From Duganella zoogloeoides (GTDB taxonomy: Bacteria > Pseudomonadota > Gammaproteobacteria > Burkholderiales > Burkholderiaceae_D): a DNA stretch of 64,000 bases. Within the stretch, counting starts at the first letter, position 1; each line of letters starts with the position of its first letter. Both the position numbers and the translations under genes were made by a program. Location: NCBI RefSeq assembly GCF_034479515.1, contig NZ_CP140152.1, positions 3,720,001-3,784,000 of the forward strand, in the 5' to 3' direction. Below the pieces are notes generated by a model. It had not been told where the DNA came from. It saw only the letters and a list, made by a program, of their open reading frames with translations, and made no database searches. Shown piece by piece: positions 42,793 through 52,739 of this stretch.

Positions 42793-45381
42793 TTAAGCCA
42801 CCTTCACCGTATCGGCCACCGCGCTGAATTCCTCGATCTTGTCGAAGTTCATGTAGCGGTAGATGTCGGCCGAATTCGCGTCGAGCACGCCGGTGTGCAG
42901 CATGTACTCTTCGCGGGTCGGGATGCGGCCCAGCAGCGAACACACCGAGGCCAGTTCGGCCGAACCGAGGTACACATTGGTTTCGATACCGAGGCGGTTC
43001 GGGAAGTTGCGCGTCGACGTCGACATCACGGTGGCGCCCTTGCGGATCTGCGCCTGGTTACCCATGCACAGCGAGCAGCCCGGCATTTCCATGCGCGCGC
43101 CGGTGCGGCCCAGGGTGCCGTAGTGGCCTTCGGTGGTCAGCACCTGCTGGTCCATCTTGGTCGGCGGCGCGATCCACAGGCGTACCGGGATGTCCGATTT
43201 GCCTTCCAGGACTTTCGAGGCGGCGCGGAAGTGGCCGATGTTGGTCATGCACGAACCGACGAACACGTCGTCGATCTTGGCACCGGCCACGTCCGACAGC
43301 GTCTTCACGTCGTCGGGGTCGTTCGGGCAGGCCACGATCGGCTCATGGATGTCGGCCAGGTCGATCTCGATGACGGCAGCGTATTCGGCGTCGGCGTCCG
43401 GCGCCAGCAGTTCCGGCTTGTCCAGCCAGGCTTGCATAGCCTTGATGCGGCGCTCCAGCGTGCGCTGGTCGAGGTAGCCGTTGGCGATCATCCACTTCAT
43501 CAAGGTGATGTTCGAGGTCATGTACTCGATGATCGGCTCTTTATCGAGGTGTACGGTGCAGCCGGCAGCGGAGCGCTCGGCCGACGCGTCGGACAGCTCG
43601 AACGCCTGTTCCACTTTGAGCTGCGGCAGGCCTTCGATTTCCAGGATACGGCCCGAGAAGATGTTCTTCTTGCCCTTCTTGTCCACCGTGAGCATGCCCT
43701 GGCGGATCGCGTACAGCGGAATCGCGTTGACCAGGTCGCGCAGCGTCACGCCCGGCTGCATGGTGCCCTTGAAGCGCACCAGCACCGATTCCGGCATATC
43801 GAGCGGCATCACGCCGGTCGCTGCGGCAAACGCCACCAGGCCCGAGCCGGCCGGGAACGAGATACCGATCGGGAAGCGGGTGTGCGAGTCGCCGCCGGTG
43901 CCGACGGTGTCGGGCATCAGGAGGCGGTTGAGCCACGAGTGGATCACGCCGTCGCCCGGACGCAGGGCCACGCCGCCACGGTTTTCGATAAAGGTCGGCA
44001 GTTCGCGGTGCATCTTGACGTCCACCACTTTCGGATAGGCGGCGGTGTGGCAGAACGACTGCATCACCAGGTCGGCCGAGAAGCCCAGGCAGGCCAGGTC
44101 TTTCAGCTCGTCGCGGGTCATCGGACCGGTGGTGTCTTGCGAGCCCACGGTGGTCATCTTCGGTTCGCAGTAAGTGCCAGGACGAATGCCCTCGCCTTCG
44201 GGCAGACCGCAGGCGCGGCCGACCATTTTTTGCGCCAGCGAGAAGCCACGGCCGCTGTCGACCGGATTTTGCGGCAGGCGGAACAGGGTCGATGCGGGCA
44301 GACCCAGCGCTTCGCGTGCCTTGGTGGTCAGACCACGGCCGATGATCAGCGGGATACGGCCACCGGCGCGCACTTCGTCGAACAGCACCGGCGACTTGAC
44401 GGTGAACTCGGAGATCACGACGCCATCCTTGAGTGCCTTGCCGTCGTATGGACGCAGTTCGACCACGTCGCCCATTTCCATTTGGGTGACATCGAGTTCG
44501 ATCGGCAGCGCGCCGGCGTCTTCCATGGTGTTGTAGAAGATCGGGGCGATCTTGGTGCCCAGGCACACGCCGCCGAAGCGCTTGTTCGGGATGAACGGAA
44601 TGTCTTCGCCGGTGAACCACAGCACCGAGTTGGTGGCGGACTTGCGCGACGAACCGGTACCGACCACGTCACCGACGTAGGCGACCAGGTGGCCCTTGGC
44701 TTTCAAGGCTTCGAGCTGTTTCAATGGCCCGATCTTGCCCGGTTCTTCCGGGTTGATGCCCGGACGCGGGTTCTTCAGCATCGCCAGCGCGTGCAGCGGA
44801 ATGTCTGGACGGGTGGTGGCGTCCGGCGCCGGCGACAGGTCGTCGGTATTGGTTTCGCCGGTGACCTTGAACACGGTGATGGTCAGGCTTTGCGGTACTT
44901 CCGGACGCGAGGTGAACCACTCGGCGTCGGCCCACGATTGCAGCACTTCCTTGGCGCGCGCACTGCCCTGGTCGGCCAGCTCCTTGACGTCGTGGAAGTA
45001 ATCGAACATCAGCAAGGTCTTTTTCAGGCCTTCGGCAGCGATGGCGCCGACGACCGGATCGTCGAGCAGGTCGATCATCGGCTTGATGTTGAAGCCGCCG
45101 AGCATGGTGCCAAGGAGCTTGGTGGCCAGCTCGCGCGAGACCAGCGGCGAGGTTTCCGCACCCTTGGCCACGCTGGCCAGGAACGCGCACTTGACCTTGG
45201 CGGCATCGTCGACGCCAGCCGGTACGCGGTTGGTGATCAGGTCGACCAGGAACTGTTCTTCGCCGGCTGGCGGATGCTTCAGGAGTTCGACCAGGTCCGA
45301 CGTTTGAGCGGCGGACAAAGGCAACGCAGGGATCCCGAGGGATGCACGTTCAGCGACGTGCTGGCGGTAGGCAGCTAGCAT
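42793..45381 (-). CDS. acnB: Aconitate hydratase B
   Basis: 862 residues, normal for AcnB. The N-terminal HEAT-like domain starts '[20 protein letters not shown]', and the swivel domain follows ('[20 protein letters not shown]'). The 4Fe-4S cysteines are in '[13 protein letters not shown]' and '[11 protein letters not shown]'. The substrate residues '[19 protein letters not shown]' are also present. It catalyses citrate to isocitrate in the TCA cycle and also serves in propionate-linked reactions. Expression is likely controlled through the palindrome at 45461. Confidence 0.97.
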   Translation of the reverse strand: MLAAYRQHVAERASLGIPALPLSAAQTSDLVELLKHPPAGEEQFLVDLITNRVPAGVDDAAKVKCAFLASVAKGAETSPLVSRELATKLLGTMLGGFNIKPMIDLLDDPVVGAIAAEGLKKTLLMFDYFHDVKELADQGSARAKEVLQSWADAEWFTSRPEVPQSLTITVFKVTGETNTDDLSPAPDATTRPDIPLHALAMLKNPRPGINPEEPGKIGPLKQLEALKAKGHLVAYVGDVVGTGSSRKSATNSVLWFTGEDIPFIPNKRFGGVCLGTKIAPIFYNTMEDAGALPIELDVTQMEMGDVVELRPYDGKALKDGVVISEFTVKSPVLFDEVRAGGRIPLIIGRGLTTKAREALGLPASTLFRLPQNPVDSGRGFSLAQKMVGRACGLPEGEGIRPGTYCEPKMTTVGSQDTTGPMTRDELKDLACLGFSADLVMQSFCHTAAYPKVVDVKMHRELPTFIENRGGVALRPGDGVIHSWLNRLLMPDTVGTGGDSHTRFPIGISFPAGSGLVAFAAATGVMPLDMPESVLVRFKGTMQPGVTLRDLVNAIPLYAIRQGMLTVDKKGKKNIFSGRILEIEGLPQLKVEQAFELSDASAERSAAGCTVHLDKEPIIEYMTSNITLMKWMIANGYLDQRTLERRIKAMQAWLDKPELLAPDADAEYAAVIEIDLADIHEPIVACPNDPDDVKTLSDVAGAKIDDVFVGSCMTNIGHFRAASKVLEGKSDIPVRLWIAPPTKMDQQVLTTEGHYGTLGRTGARMEMPGCSLCMGNQAQIRKGATVMSTSTRNFPNRLGIETNVYLGSAELASVCSLLGRIPTREEYMLHTGVLDANSADIYRYMNFDKIEEFSAVADTVKVA

Positions 45382-45460
45382 GAAAAACTCTCATTGAGGG
45401 TGGATAGCGGAAGGAATCAGGCCGGATACACCTGCTCCGGCCGCTATTGTACCTCAATGA

Positions 45461-45474
45461 GTCTTATATAAGAC
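45461..45474 (-). promoter_or_regulatory. Perfect palindrome in acnB promoter
   Basis: GTCTTATATAAGAC is a perfect 14-base palindrome between a weak -35 and a TACAAT -10 (minus strand, about 45446-45451) of acnB. Such sites are typical of GntR-family or similar dimeric repressors. No regulator gene is adjacent. Confidence 0.5.
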
Positions 45475-45617
45475 ATATAACAGGAGACTACGCCGAATTG
45501 CATCTTTGGCGCAACATTTTCCAGGCTGCGTCAGATTGACGCTATGTTTGAAGTTCGCTGCATGCGGGTGTACACTGGTTCGATCATCAAGTGCCATGCT
45601 GGCTAGAGAGGTAGATC

Positions 45618-45947
45618 ATGAATGCACCGGAAAGCAGCGACCGCATTACCAACCGCATTCCGCAATCCATCACCTTAAAAATTCAGGAAGCGGCGGAACT
45701 AACTGGATCGACCGTGAATCAATTCATGGTCCAGGCATCGCTTGAAAAAGCCGAGAAGATTATCGACCGGGAAAAATTCATCCAGTTCTCGGAAAATGAC
45801 GCTGCAGTGATCATCAACCTGCTTGATAACCGTTCCAAACCCAATGCTGCCCTGGTGCGAGCGTTTGAAAGATTTCAGCAAAGGGAAATTGAAAATGGCA
45901 ACCAGAGTGGTCCCGCTGGAGAGCTCCCACCAGGCCAAAAAGTTTGA
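45618..45947 (+). CDS. DUF1778/TacA-type antitoxin
   Basis: 109 residues. Ribbon-helix-helix N-terminus ('RITNRIPQSITLKIQEAAEL', 'GSTVNQFMVQASLEKAEKII'), and the C-terminal toxin-neutralising tail ('FSENDAAVIINLLDNRSKPN') is the TacA/DUF1778 signature. It would bind a GNAT toxin and its own promoter. Base composition is visibly less GC-rich than the neighbours. It overlaps the remnant toxin gene by 53 bases, the usual arrangement for this type II module. Confidence 0.85.
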   Translation: MNAPESSDRITNRIPQSITLKIQEAAELTGSTVNQFMVQASLEKAEKIIDREKFIQFSENDAAVIINLLDNRSKPNAALVRAFERFQQREIENGNQSGPAGELPPGQKV

Positions 45948-46089
45948 TTGTGAAAACGCGGACCTGAACTTTTTCTTGCAGGCCACAGCCGCACAGCATC
46001 AACGAAAGTTTCTCTCCAAAACTTATGTTCTGCCATTCCCCGATGATCCACTGACACTGTTGATGCCATTTGCAGAGATACCTCGGTAG
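45895..46089 (+). pseudogene. Truncated GNAT toxin (TacT-like)
   Basis: 64 codons from the ATG at 45895: 'VVPLESSHQAKKFDCENADL' and 'NFFLQATAAQHQRKFLSKTY' are the N-terminal third of DUF1778-linked GNAT toxins, which are normally near 160-170 residues. The acetyl-CoA loop (R/Q-x-x-G-x-G/A) is missing. Right after the stop, another frame reads 'SVAQLADRRYRR', reminiscent of the beta4 'LGRLAVD+.Y.G' segment, which suggests an internal deletion plus frameshift. The toxin should be inactive. Confidence 0.75.
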
Positions 46090-46126
46090 CGCAACTGGCA
46101 GACCGGCGCTATCGAAGATGCTTCCA

Positions 46127-47593
46127 TCAACGCCGCGCCAGGGCGGCAACTGCGCCATCATTCTGCGCTGGCTGCCAGCCGCCGCCAAGCGCCTTGAACG
46201 CCGCCACCGCCGCGCGCGCCGCCTCGGCCTGCGCCTGCACCCGCATATCGGACGCCTGCAGCAGCTTGTCGTCCGCTTGCAGCACCTCGATCAGGCTCAC
46301 CACGCCCTTCTGGTACGCGGCAAACGACGCCTGGCGCGCCTGCTGCCACGCCTGCACGCCCTGCTCGAGCGTGGCGGCCTGGCGGTGGCGCTGCTGCATG
46401 TCGGTCAACGCATTTTCCACGTCGGCCGTGGCGCGCAGCGCGGACTGGCGGTAGGCCGCCAGCGCTTCGGCTTCCTGCCCGCGCGCCTGGTCGATCTGGG
46501 CGTTGATGCGGCCGAAGTCGAACAGGCGCCAGCGCAGGCCCAGCATGGCCGACGCCTGGCTGGCGTCATTGGTAAACAGGTTGCCGCCCGAGATGGCGGT
46601 GGCGCTGCCAATCATGCCGCTGAGCGAAAACTTCGGATAGAACTCGGCAATCGCCACGCCGATGCGCGCATGCGATGCGGCCAGCCGGCGCTCGGCCACG
46701 ATCAGGTCGGGGCGGCGGCGCAGCAGGTCGCCGGGGGTGCCAGTGGCCGTGATGGCCGGCGCGACCGGAATGGCGGATGCTGCTAGCAGTTGCGCGCGAT
46801 GCGTACCGGGCGCGCTGCCCAGCATCACGTCGAGCGCATTCATGGCGGTGTCCTGCGCCGCTTCCAGCACCGGCACCGACGAGCGCACCTGCGCCAGCGC
46901 GCCCTCCACCTGGCGCACTTGCAGTTCCGGCACCAGGCCCTTGCCCAGCAACAGATTGAGGGTGGCCAGCAAGCCCTCCTGTGTGCGCACCTGCTTGCGG
47001 GCGACTTCGAGGCGCGCCTGCAGGCCGCGCAAGGTGATATACGTGTCGGCCGTCTGCGCAGCCACCGCCAGCCGGGTGGCGGCCGCGCCGGCGGCGGACG
47101 CCTGGTACTCGGCCAGCGCTGCCTCGCGCCCGCGCCGCAATCCGCCGAACAGGTCGATTTCCCAGCCGGCGCCGATGTTCGCCTCGTAGGCGCTGCCGTA
47201 ACGGTCGAAACCCGGCTGCGCATTGGCCACCTGGCCCAGCGGCGTTTCCACCGACTGGTACGCGCGCGCCGCCTGGGCATTCACGTTCGCCGACGGCAGC
47301 AGCGCCGCCTGGGCGGCGCCGAGGCCCGCGCGCGCCTGCGCCACGCGGGCAGACGCCTGCGCCAGGTCGAGATTTTGCGCCAGCGCCAGCGTGACCAGCT
47401 GATCGAGTTGCCGATCGTCGAAGCCGCGCCACCATGCGGACAGGTCGCCCACCGGCTCGGCGGACTGTGCCAGGTAGCGCTGCGGCAGTTGCAGGTCGGG
47501 GCGCGCATAGTCGGGCCCCACGGCCGGAGCGGTGGCGCAGCCTGTCACAATGCAGGCTGCCGCCAGCGCGATCAATGGTCGGGTCGGGATCAT
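46127..47593 (-). CDS. RND efflux outer-membrane factor, NodT/OprM family lipoprotein
   Basis: 488 residues. Lipobox 'CIVTGCATAP'. Two outer-membrane-efflux repeats have the motifs 'WWRGFDDRQLDQLVTLALAQ', 'NLDLAQASARVAQARAGLGA' and 'RRPDLIVAERRLAASHARIG'; the second coiled-coil half ends 'QAEAARAAVAAFKALGGGW'. It is the TolC-like channel for the pump encoded at 48388-52739. Divergent from tetR, with an operator in between. Confidence 0.93.
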   Translation of the reverse strand: MIPTRPLIALAAACIVTGCATAPAVGPDYARPDLQLPQRYLAQSAEPVGDLSAWWRGFDDRQLDQLVTLALAQNLDLAQASARVAQARAGLGAAQAALLPSANVNAQAARAYQSVETPLGQVANAQPGFDRYGSAYEANIGAGWEIDLFGGLRRGREAALAEYQASAAGAAATRLAVAAQTADTYITLRGLQARLEVARKQVRTQEGLLATLNLLLGKGLVPELQVRQVEGALAQVRSSVPVLEAAQDTAMNALDVMLGSAPGTHRAQLLAASAIPVAPAITATGTPGDLLRRRPDLIVAERRLAASHARIGVAIAEFYPKFSLSGMIGSATAISGGNLFTNDASQASAMLGLRWRLFDFGRINAQIDQARGQEAEALAAYRQSALRATADVENALTDMQQRHRQAATLEQGVQAWQQARQASFAAYQKGVVSLIEVLQADDKLLQASDMRVQAQAEAARAAVAAFKALGGGWQPAQNDGAVAALARR

Positions 47594-47621
47594 GGAATTC
47601 CACTAAAGAAGAAAAGATATG

Positions 47622-47647
47622 AGTGACTATATCACTATTTAGTCACT
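47622..47647. promoter_or_regulatory. TetR operator 1 (between OMF and tetR genes)
   Basis: AGTGACTA (47622-47629) and TAGTCACT (47640-47647) are perfect inverted arms with a 10-base spacer; AGTGAC to GTCACT spans 26 bases. The site at 48317-48346 has the same core and span. Confidence 0.65.
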
Positions 47648-47685
47648 TATTGTGCAAATCGGGGATGGGGGTTAAGCTGTCGTCC

Positions 47686-48303
47686 ATGACTATTGCAACC
47701 ATCAACCATGGCCCGGCCCGGGGCCCCGCCGACCACGACGTGCGCGACCAGATCGTCACCGCCGCCACCGCCCACTTCCGCCTGTATGGCTACGAGAAGA
47801 CCACGGTTTCCGACCTGGCCAAGGCGATCGGCTTTTCCAAGGCCTATATCTACAAGTTCTTCGAATCGAAGCAGGCCATCGGCGAACAGATTTGCGCCAC
47901 CTGCCTGCTCGAGATCGAGACCGATGTGCGCGCTGCCGTGGACAGCGCCGACGGCGCGCCCGAGAAGCTGCGCCGCCTGTTCAAGACCATCGTGGCCTCG
48001 AGCATGCGGCTGTTCTTCGAAGACCGCAAGCTGTTCGACATCGCCTCCTCGGCCGCCTCGGAGCGCTGGGATTCCGCGCGGCGCTACGAGCTGCGCATCC
48101 AGGGCCTGCTGACCGACATCCTGCGCCTGGGCCGCGAGAACGAAGACTTCGAGCGCAAGACGCCGCTGGACGAAACCGCCAGCGCCATCTATCTGGTGCT
48201 GCGGCCATACCTGAACCCGCTGCTGCTGCAATACAGCTTCGACTCGGTCGACCATGCCCCCGCCCAGTTAGCGAGCCTGGTCCTGCGCAGCTTATCAAGA
48301 TAA
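47686..48303 (+). CDS. TetR-family regulator of the RND efflux system
   Basis: 205 residues. Helix-turn-helix 'TVSDLAKAIGFSKAYIYKFF' after 'IVTAATAHFRLYGYEKT'. The ATG at 47686 is chosen because the DNA-binding domain starts soon after; an upstream in-frame start would put the operator inside the coding region. C-terminal effector domain unassigned. Two matching operators, at 47622 and 48317, flank the gene, so it probably represses the OMF gene, itself and the pump genes. Confidence 0.9.
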   Translation: MTIATINHGPARGPADHDVRDQIVTAATAHFRLYGYEKTTVSDLAKAIGFSKAYIYKFFESKQAIGEQICATCLLEIETDVRAAVDSADGAPEKLRRLFKTIVASSMRLFFEDRKLFDIASSAASERWDSARRYELRIQGLLTDILRLGRENEDFERKTPLDETASAIYLVLRPYLNPLLLQYSFDSVDHAPAQLASLVLRSLSR

Positions 48304-48316
48304 CCATCTTAAATCG

Positions 48317-48355
48317 CTAGTGACCGTTGACATAATTGGTCACTAGTCTCAAAAT
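48317..48355 (+). promoter_or_regulatory. TetR operator 2 and promoter of the RND pump genes
   Basis: CTAGTGACC (48317-48325) and GGTCACTAG (48338-48346) are perfect 9-base arms. TTGACA (48327-48332) lies inside the operator and CAAAAT (48350-48355) follows at 17 bases, so a bound dimer would cover the -35. Confidence 0.75.
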
Positions 48356-48387
48356 GAAATCCTGTTTTGTTCACTCACGGGATTTCC

Positions 48388-49668
48388 ATGCCTCGCCGCC
48401 TCGTCGCCTCCACTGCCCTCTCCGCAGCCTTCCTTGCTGTCTGCCTGCCCGTTTTGCTGCTGGCCGGCTGCGGCAAACCTCCTCCCTCCGATCCGCGTAC
48501 CGAAGCGCCGCTGGTGCGCACCACCATGCTCACTGAAGCGGCGCGCGGCGCGCGCGCGTTCACTGGCACCGTCGCCGCCCGCGTGCAGAGCGAACCGGGG
48601 TTCCGGGTGGCCGGCAAGGTCCTCGAACGGCTGGTCGATACTGGCCAGCAGGTCAAGCGCGGCCAGGTCCTGATGCGGATCGATCCGATCGACCTGAAAC
48701 TGGCTGCCACCGCCCAGCTGGAAGCGGTCGCCGCAGCCCGCGCACGCGCCCAGCAAACCGCGCAAGACGAGGCGCGCTACCGCGACCTGCGCGGCACCGG
48801 CGCCATTTCCGCCGCCGCCTACGACCAGGTGGCCGCGGCGGCAGACGCCGCGACAGCGCAATTGAAGGCAGCCGAGGCCCAGGCCGAAGTGGCGCGCAAC
48901 GCCAGCCGCTACGCCGAACTGGTGGCCGACGCCGACGGCATCGTCATGGACACCCTGGCCGAACCGGGCCAGGTGGTGGCCGCCGGCCAGCCGGTGCTGC
49001 GCCTGGCGCGCGCCGGCAGCCGCGAAGCCGTGATCGCGCTGCCCGAAACCTTGCGTCCGCGACTCGGTTCGACCGGGCTGGCCACGCTGTTCGGCCAGAG
49101 CGCTCAAGCTGTACCCGCGCGCCTGCGCCAGCTGTCCGACACCGCCGACCGCGCCACCCGCACCTACGAAGCACGATATGTTCTCGAAGGCGCGCTCGCT
49201 GCCGCGCCGCTGGGCGCGACGGTGACCATCGAGCTTGCCGATGCGGCGTCGGCCACCGCGACACCAACAGCCGCAGCCTATACCACGGCCGACGCGAAAT
49301 CCGCCACGCCCGCGGACGCCCGTGCCGACACCCAAACCGTTCGCGCCTGGTCGGTGCCGATGGGCGCCCTGCACGATGCCGGCAAGGGCCCGGGCGTGTG
49401 GCTGATCCAGGGCCAGCCGGCCAAGGTCACGTGGCGGCCGGTGGCCGTGCAGCGCCTCGGTGACGACGTCGCCTTTGTGACCGGCCCGTTCAAGTCCGGC
49501 GAGCGTATCGTGGCGCTGGGCGCGCACCTGCTGCGGGAGGGCGAAACAGTCAGGCTGGCGGCAGAACCAGCGCCGGCCAGGGCGGCAGCGGCAGCAGCTA
49601 CACCGGCAGCGACGGCCGGTGCGCCGGCATCGGCAGCAGCAGCCACCACCACCGGAGCCAGCCAATGA
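48388..49668 (+). CDS. RND efflux periplasmic adaptor lipoprotein
   Basis: 426 residues. Lipobox 'LLLAGCGK'. Barrel-sandwich halves: 'FRVAGKVLERLVDTGQQVKR' and 'ADADGIVMDTLAEPGQVVAA'. These flank a coiled-coil hairpin ('QLEAVAAARARAQQTAQDEA'). The C-terminus is an Ala/Thr-rich tail of about 50 residues ('AAAATPAATAGAPASAAAAT'), which is low-complexity and unusual. The gene overlaps the transporter start by four bases. It connects the inner-membrane RND protein to the outer-membrane factor. Confidence 0.93.
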   Translation: MPRRLVASTALSAAFLAVCLPVLLLAGCGKPPPSDPRTEAPLVRTTMLTEAARGARAFTGTVAARVQSEPGFRVAGKVLERLVDTGQQVKRGQVLMRIDPIDLKLAATAQLEAVAAARARAQQTAQDEARYRDLRGTGAISAAAYDQVAAAADAATAQLKAAEAQAEVARNASRYAELVADADGIVMDTLAEPGQVVAAGQPVLRLARAGSREAVIALPETLRPRLGSTGLATLFGQSAQAVPARLRQLSDTADRATRTYEARYVLEGALAAAPLGATVTIELADAASATATPTAAAYTTADAKSATPADARADTQTVRAWSVPMGALHDAGKGPGVWLIQGQPAKVTWRPVAVQRLGDDVAFVTGPFKSGERIVALGAHLLREGETVRLAAEPAPARAAAAAATPAATAGAPASAAAATTTGASQ

Positions 49669-52600
49669 GCGCGGGCCGCTTCAACCTCTCCGCGCTGGCC
49701 GTGCGCGAGCGCGCGATCACGCTGTTCCTGATCTTCCTGATCTCGGTCGCGGGCGTGGTCTCGTTCTTCAAGCTCGGTCGTGCGGAAGACCCGGCCTTCA
49801 CCATCAAGGTCATGACCGTGATCACCGCCTGGCCCGGCGCCACCGCGCAGGAAATGCAGGACCAGGTGGCCGAAAAGCTCGAGAAGCGTTTGCAGGAACT
49901 GCGCTGGTACGAACGCAGCGAAACCTACACCCGTCCCGGCCTCGCCTTCACCACCCTGACGCTGCAGGACAGCACGCCGCCGGCCGAGGTGCAGGAGCAG
50001 TTCTACCAGGCCCGCAAAAAGGTGGGCGACGAGGCGGGCAACCTGCCGCAGGGCGTGATCGGTCCGATGGTCAACGACGAATACGCGGACGTCACGTTCG
50101 CGCTGTTCGCCTTGAAGGCCAAGGGCGAGCCGCAACGCCTGCTGGTGCGCGATGCCGAGACGCTGCGCCAGCGCCTGCTGCATGTGCCAGGCGTCAAAAA
50201 GGTCAACATCATCGGCGAGCAGCCGGAGCGCATCTACGTGGAATTCTCGCACGAGCGCCTGGCCACGCTGGGCGTGGCGCCGCAGCAGGTGTTCGCGGCG
50301 CTCAACAACCAGAACGTGCTGACGCCTGCCGGTTCGGTCGATACCAGCGGCCCGCAGGTGTTCATCCGCCTGGACGGCGCCTTCGACCAGCTGCAAAAAA
50401 TCCGCGACACGCCGATCGTCGTGCAGGGGCGCACCCTCAAGCTGTCCGACATCGCCACCGTCAAGCGCGGCTACGAGGACCCATCGAGCTTCATCCTGCG
50501 CAATGGCGGCGAACCGGCCCTGTTGCTGGGTGTGGTGATGCGCGACGGCTGGAATGGCCTGGACCTGGGCAAATCGCTGGACACGGAAGTCGGCGCCATC
50601 AACGCCGAACTGCCGCTGGGCATGGGCCTGTCCAAGGTCACCGACCAGGCGGTCAATATCAGTTCGGCCGTCGATGAATTCATGGTCAAGTTCTTCGTGG
50701 CGCTGCTGGTGGTCATGCTGGTCTGCTTCGTCAGCATGGGCTGGCGCGTGGGCATCGTGGTTGCTGCCGCCGTGCCATTGACGCTGGCGGTGGTGTTCAT
50801 CGTGATGGCCGCCACCGGCAAGAACTTCGACCGCATCACGCTCGGCTCCCTGATCCTCGGACTGGGCCTGCTGGTGGACGACGCCATCATCGCCATCGAA
50901 ATGATGGTGGTCAAGATGGAAGAAGGCTACGACCGCATCACCGCTTCGGCCTATGCCTGGAGCCACACGGCCGCGCCGATGCTGGCCGGGACCCTGGTCA
51001 CGGCCGTGGGCTTCATGCCCAATGGCTTTGCACGATCATCGGCCGGCGAGTACACCAGCAATATGTTCTGGATCGTCGGTATCGCGCTGATCGCGTCGTG
51101 GGTGGTGGCGGTGGTGTTCACCCCGTACCTGGGCGTCAAGATGCTGCCGCAGCTAAAGCCGGTCGAAGGCGGCCACGCAGCGTTGTACGACACACCGCGC
51201 TACCAGCGCTTCCGCCATGTGCTGGGCCGCGTGATCGCCCGCAAATGGGTCGTCGCCGGCGCCGTGGTGGGCCTGTTCGCGCTGGCTATCGGCGGCATGG
51301 CCGTGGTCAAGAAGCAGTTCTTCCCGGTCTCCGACCGGCCGGAAGTGCTGGTGGAGGTGCAGATGCCGTTCGGCACCGCGATCGGCCAGACCAGCGCCGC
51401 CAGCGCCAAGGTCGAGGCATGGCTGGCCAAACAGCCGGAAGCGAAAATCGTCACCGCCTATATCGGCCAGGGCGCGCCGCGCTTTTATCTCGCCATGGGG
51501 CCGGAGATGCCCGATCCGTCGTTTGCCAAGATCGTCATCCGCACCGACAGCCAGGACCAGCGCGACGCGTTGAAAGCGCGCCTGCGCGAAGTGGTCGCCG
51601 CTGGCCTGGCGCCCGAGGCGCGGCTGCGCGTGACGCAGCTGGTGTTCGGCCCCTACTCGCCCTATCCGGTTGCCTACCGCGTGAGCGGCCCCGACCCGGT
51701 CAAATTGCGCGACATCGCGGCCGACGTGCAGCACGTGCTCGAAGCGAGCCCGATGATGCGCACCGTTAACAACGACTGGGGCGTGCGCACGCCGTCGCTG
51801 CACTTCACCTTGCAGCAGGACCGCCTGCAGGCGGTGGGCCTCACTTCCACCTCGGTGGCGCAGCAGCTGCAGTTCCTGCTCAACGGCGTGCCATTGACGG
51901 CCGTGCGCGAAGACATCCGCACCGTGCAGGTGATGGCGCGCTCCGCCGGCAACAACCGGCTCGACCCGGCCCGCATCGCCGACTTCACGCTGTCGGGCGC
52001 CGACGGCCAGCGCATTCCGCTCTCGCAGGTGGGCACGGTGGAAGTGCGCTCTGAAGAACCGCTGGTGCGCCGCCGCGACCGCGTGCCGACGATCAACGTG
52101 CGCGGCGATATCGCTGACGGCTTGCAGCCGCCCGATGTCTCCGGCGCCATCACGGCCCAGCTGCAACCGCTGGTCGCGAAGCTGCCCAGCGGCTACCACA
52201 TCGTTGAAGCGGGTTCGATCGAGGAATCGGGCAAGGCCACCACGGCCATGCTGCCGCTGTTCCCGATCATGCTGGCGATCACGCTGTTGATCATCATCTT
52301 CCAGGTGCGCTCGATCGCGGCAATGGTGATGGTGTTTTTGACTAGCCCCCTGGGCCTGATCGGCGTGGTGCCGACCCTGATCCTGTTCGGCCAGCCGTTC
52401 GGCATCAATGCGCTGGTGGGCTTGATCGCGCTGTCGGGCATCCTGATGCGCAACACGCTGATCCTGATCGGCCAGATCGACGACAACCAGAAGGCAGGTC
52501 TCGATCCGTTCCGCGCGGTGGTGGAGGCAACGGTGCAGCGCTCGCGGCCTGTGATCCTCACCGCGCTCGCTGCCGTGCTGGCGTTCATCCCGCTCACCCA

Positions 52601-52739
52601 CTCGGTATTCTGGGGCACGCTCGCTTACACGCTGATCGGCGGCACCATTGCAGGCACCGTGCTGACGCTGGTGTTCCTGCCGGCCATGTATGCGATCTGG
52701 TTCAAGATCGCGCCGCCGGACGGGCCAAAGCCCGCCTGA
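49665..52739 (+). CDS. RND efflux transporter, inner-membrane proton antiporter
   Basis: 1024 residues with the twelve-helix, two-large-loop RND layout. 'GVKKVNIIGEQPERIYVEF' is the first porter loop; 'LGLGLLVDDAIIAIEMMVVK' contains the paired Asp of the proton relay in TM4. 'RPVILTALAAVLAFIPLTHS' and 'LTLVFLPAMYAIWFKI' are the late helices. It resembles the VexF/AcrB-related HAE1-like branch with short loops seen in many betaproteobacteria. Forms a tripartite pump with 48388 and 46127. Confidence 0.95.
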   Translation: MSAGRFNLSALAVRERAITLFLIFLISVAGVVSFFKLGRAEDPAFTIKVMTVITAWPGATAQEMQDQVAEKLEKRLQELRWYERSETYTRPGLAFTTLTLQDSTPPAEVQEQFYQARKKVGDEAGNLPQGVIGPMVNDEYADVTFALFALKAKGEPQRLLVRDAETLRQRLLHVPGVKKVNIIGEQPERIYVEFSHERLATLGVAPQQVFAALNNQNVLTPAGSVDTSGPQVFIRLDGAFDQLQKIRDTPIVVQGRTLKLSDIATVKRGYEDPSSFILRNGGEPALLLGVVMRDGWNGLDLGKSLDTEVGAINAELPLGMGLSKVTDQAVNISSAVDEFMVKFFVALLVVMLVCFVSMGWRVGIVVAAAVPLTLAVVFIVMAATGKNFDRITLGSLILGLGLLVDDAIIAIEMMVVKMEEGYDRITASAYAWSHTAAPMLAGTLVTAVGFMPNGFARSSAGEYTSNMFWIVGIALIASWVVAVVFTPYLGVKMLPQLKPVEGGHAALYDTPRYQRFRHVLGRVIARKWVVAGAVVGLFALAIGGMAVVKKQFFPVSDRPEVLVEVQMPFGTAIGQTSAASAKVEAWLAKQPEAKIVTAYIGQGAPRFYLAMGPEMPDPSFAKIVIRTDSQDQRDALKARLREVVAAGLAPEARLRVTQLVFGPYSPYPVAYRVSGPDPVKLRDIAADVQHVLEASPMMRTVNNDWGVRTPSLHFTLQQDRLQAVGLTSTSVAQQLQFLLNGVPLTAVREDIRTVQVMARSAGNNRLDPARIADFTLSGADGQRIPLSQVGTVEVRSEEPLVRRRDRVPTINVRGDIADGLQPPDVSGAITAQLQPLVAKLPSGYHIVEAGSIEESGKATTAMLPLFPIMLAITLLIIIFQVRSIAAMVMVFLTSPLGLIGVVPTLILFGQPFGINALVGLIALSGILMRNTLILIGQIDDNQKAGLDPFRAVVEATVQRSRPVILTALAAVLAFIPLTHSVFWGTLAYTLIGGTIAGTVLTLVFLPAMYAIWFKIAPPDGPKPA

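Noticed and set aside
42895..45378. A long plus-strand frame opposite acnB
   Set aside because: No recognisable domain, low-complexity composition, antisense to a fully conserved enzyme gene.
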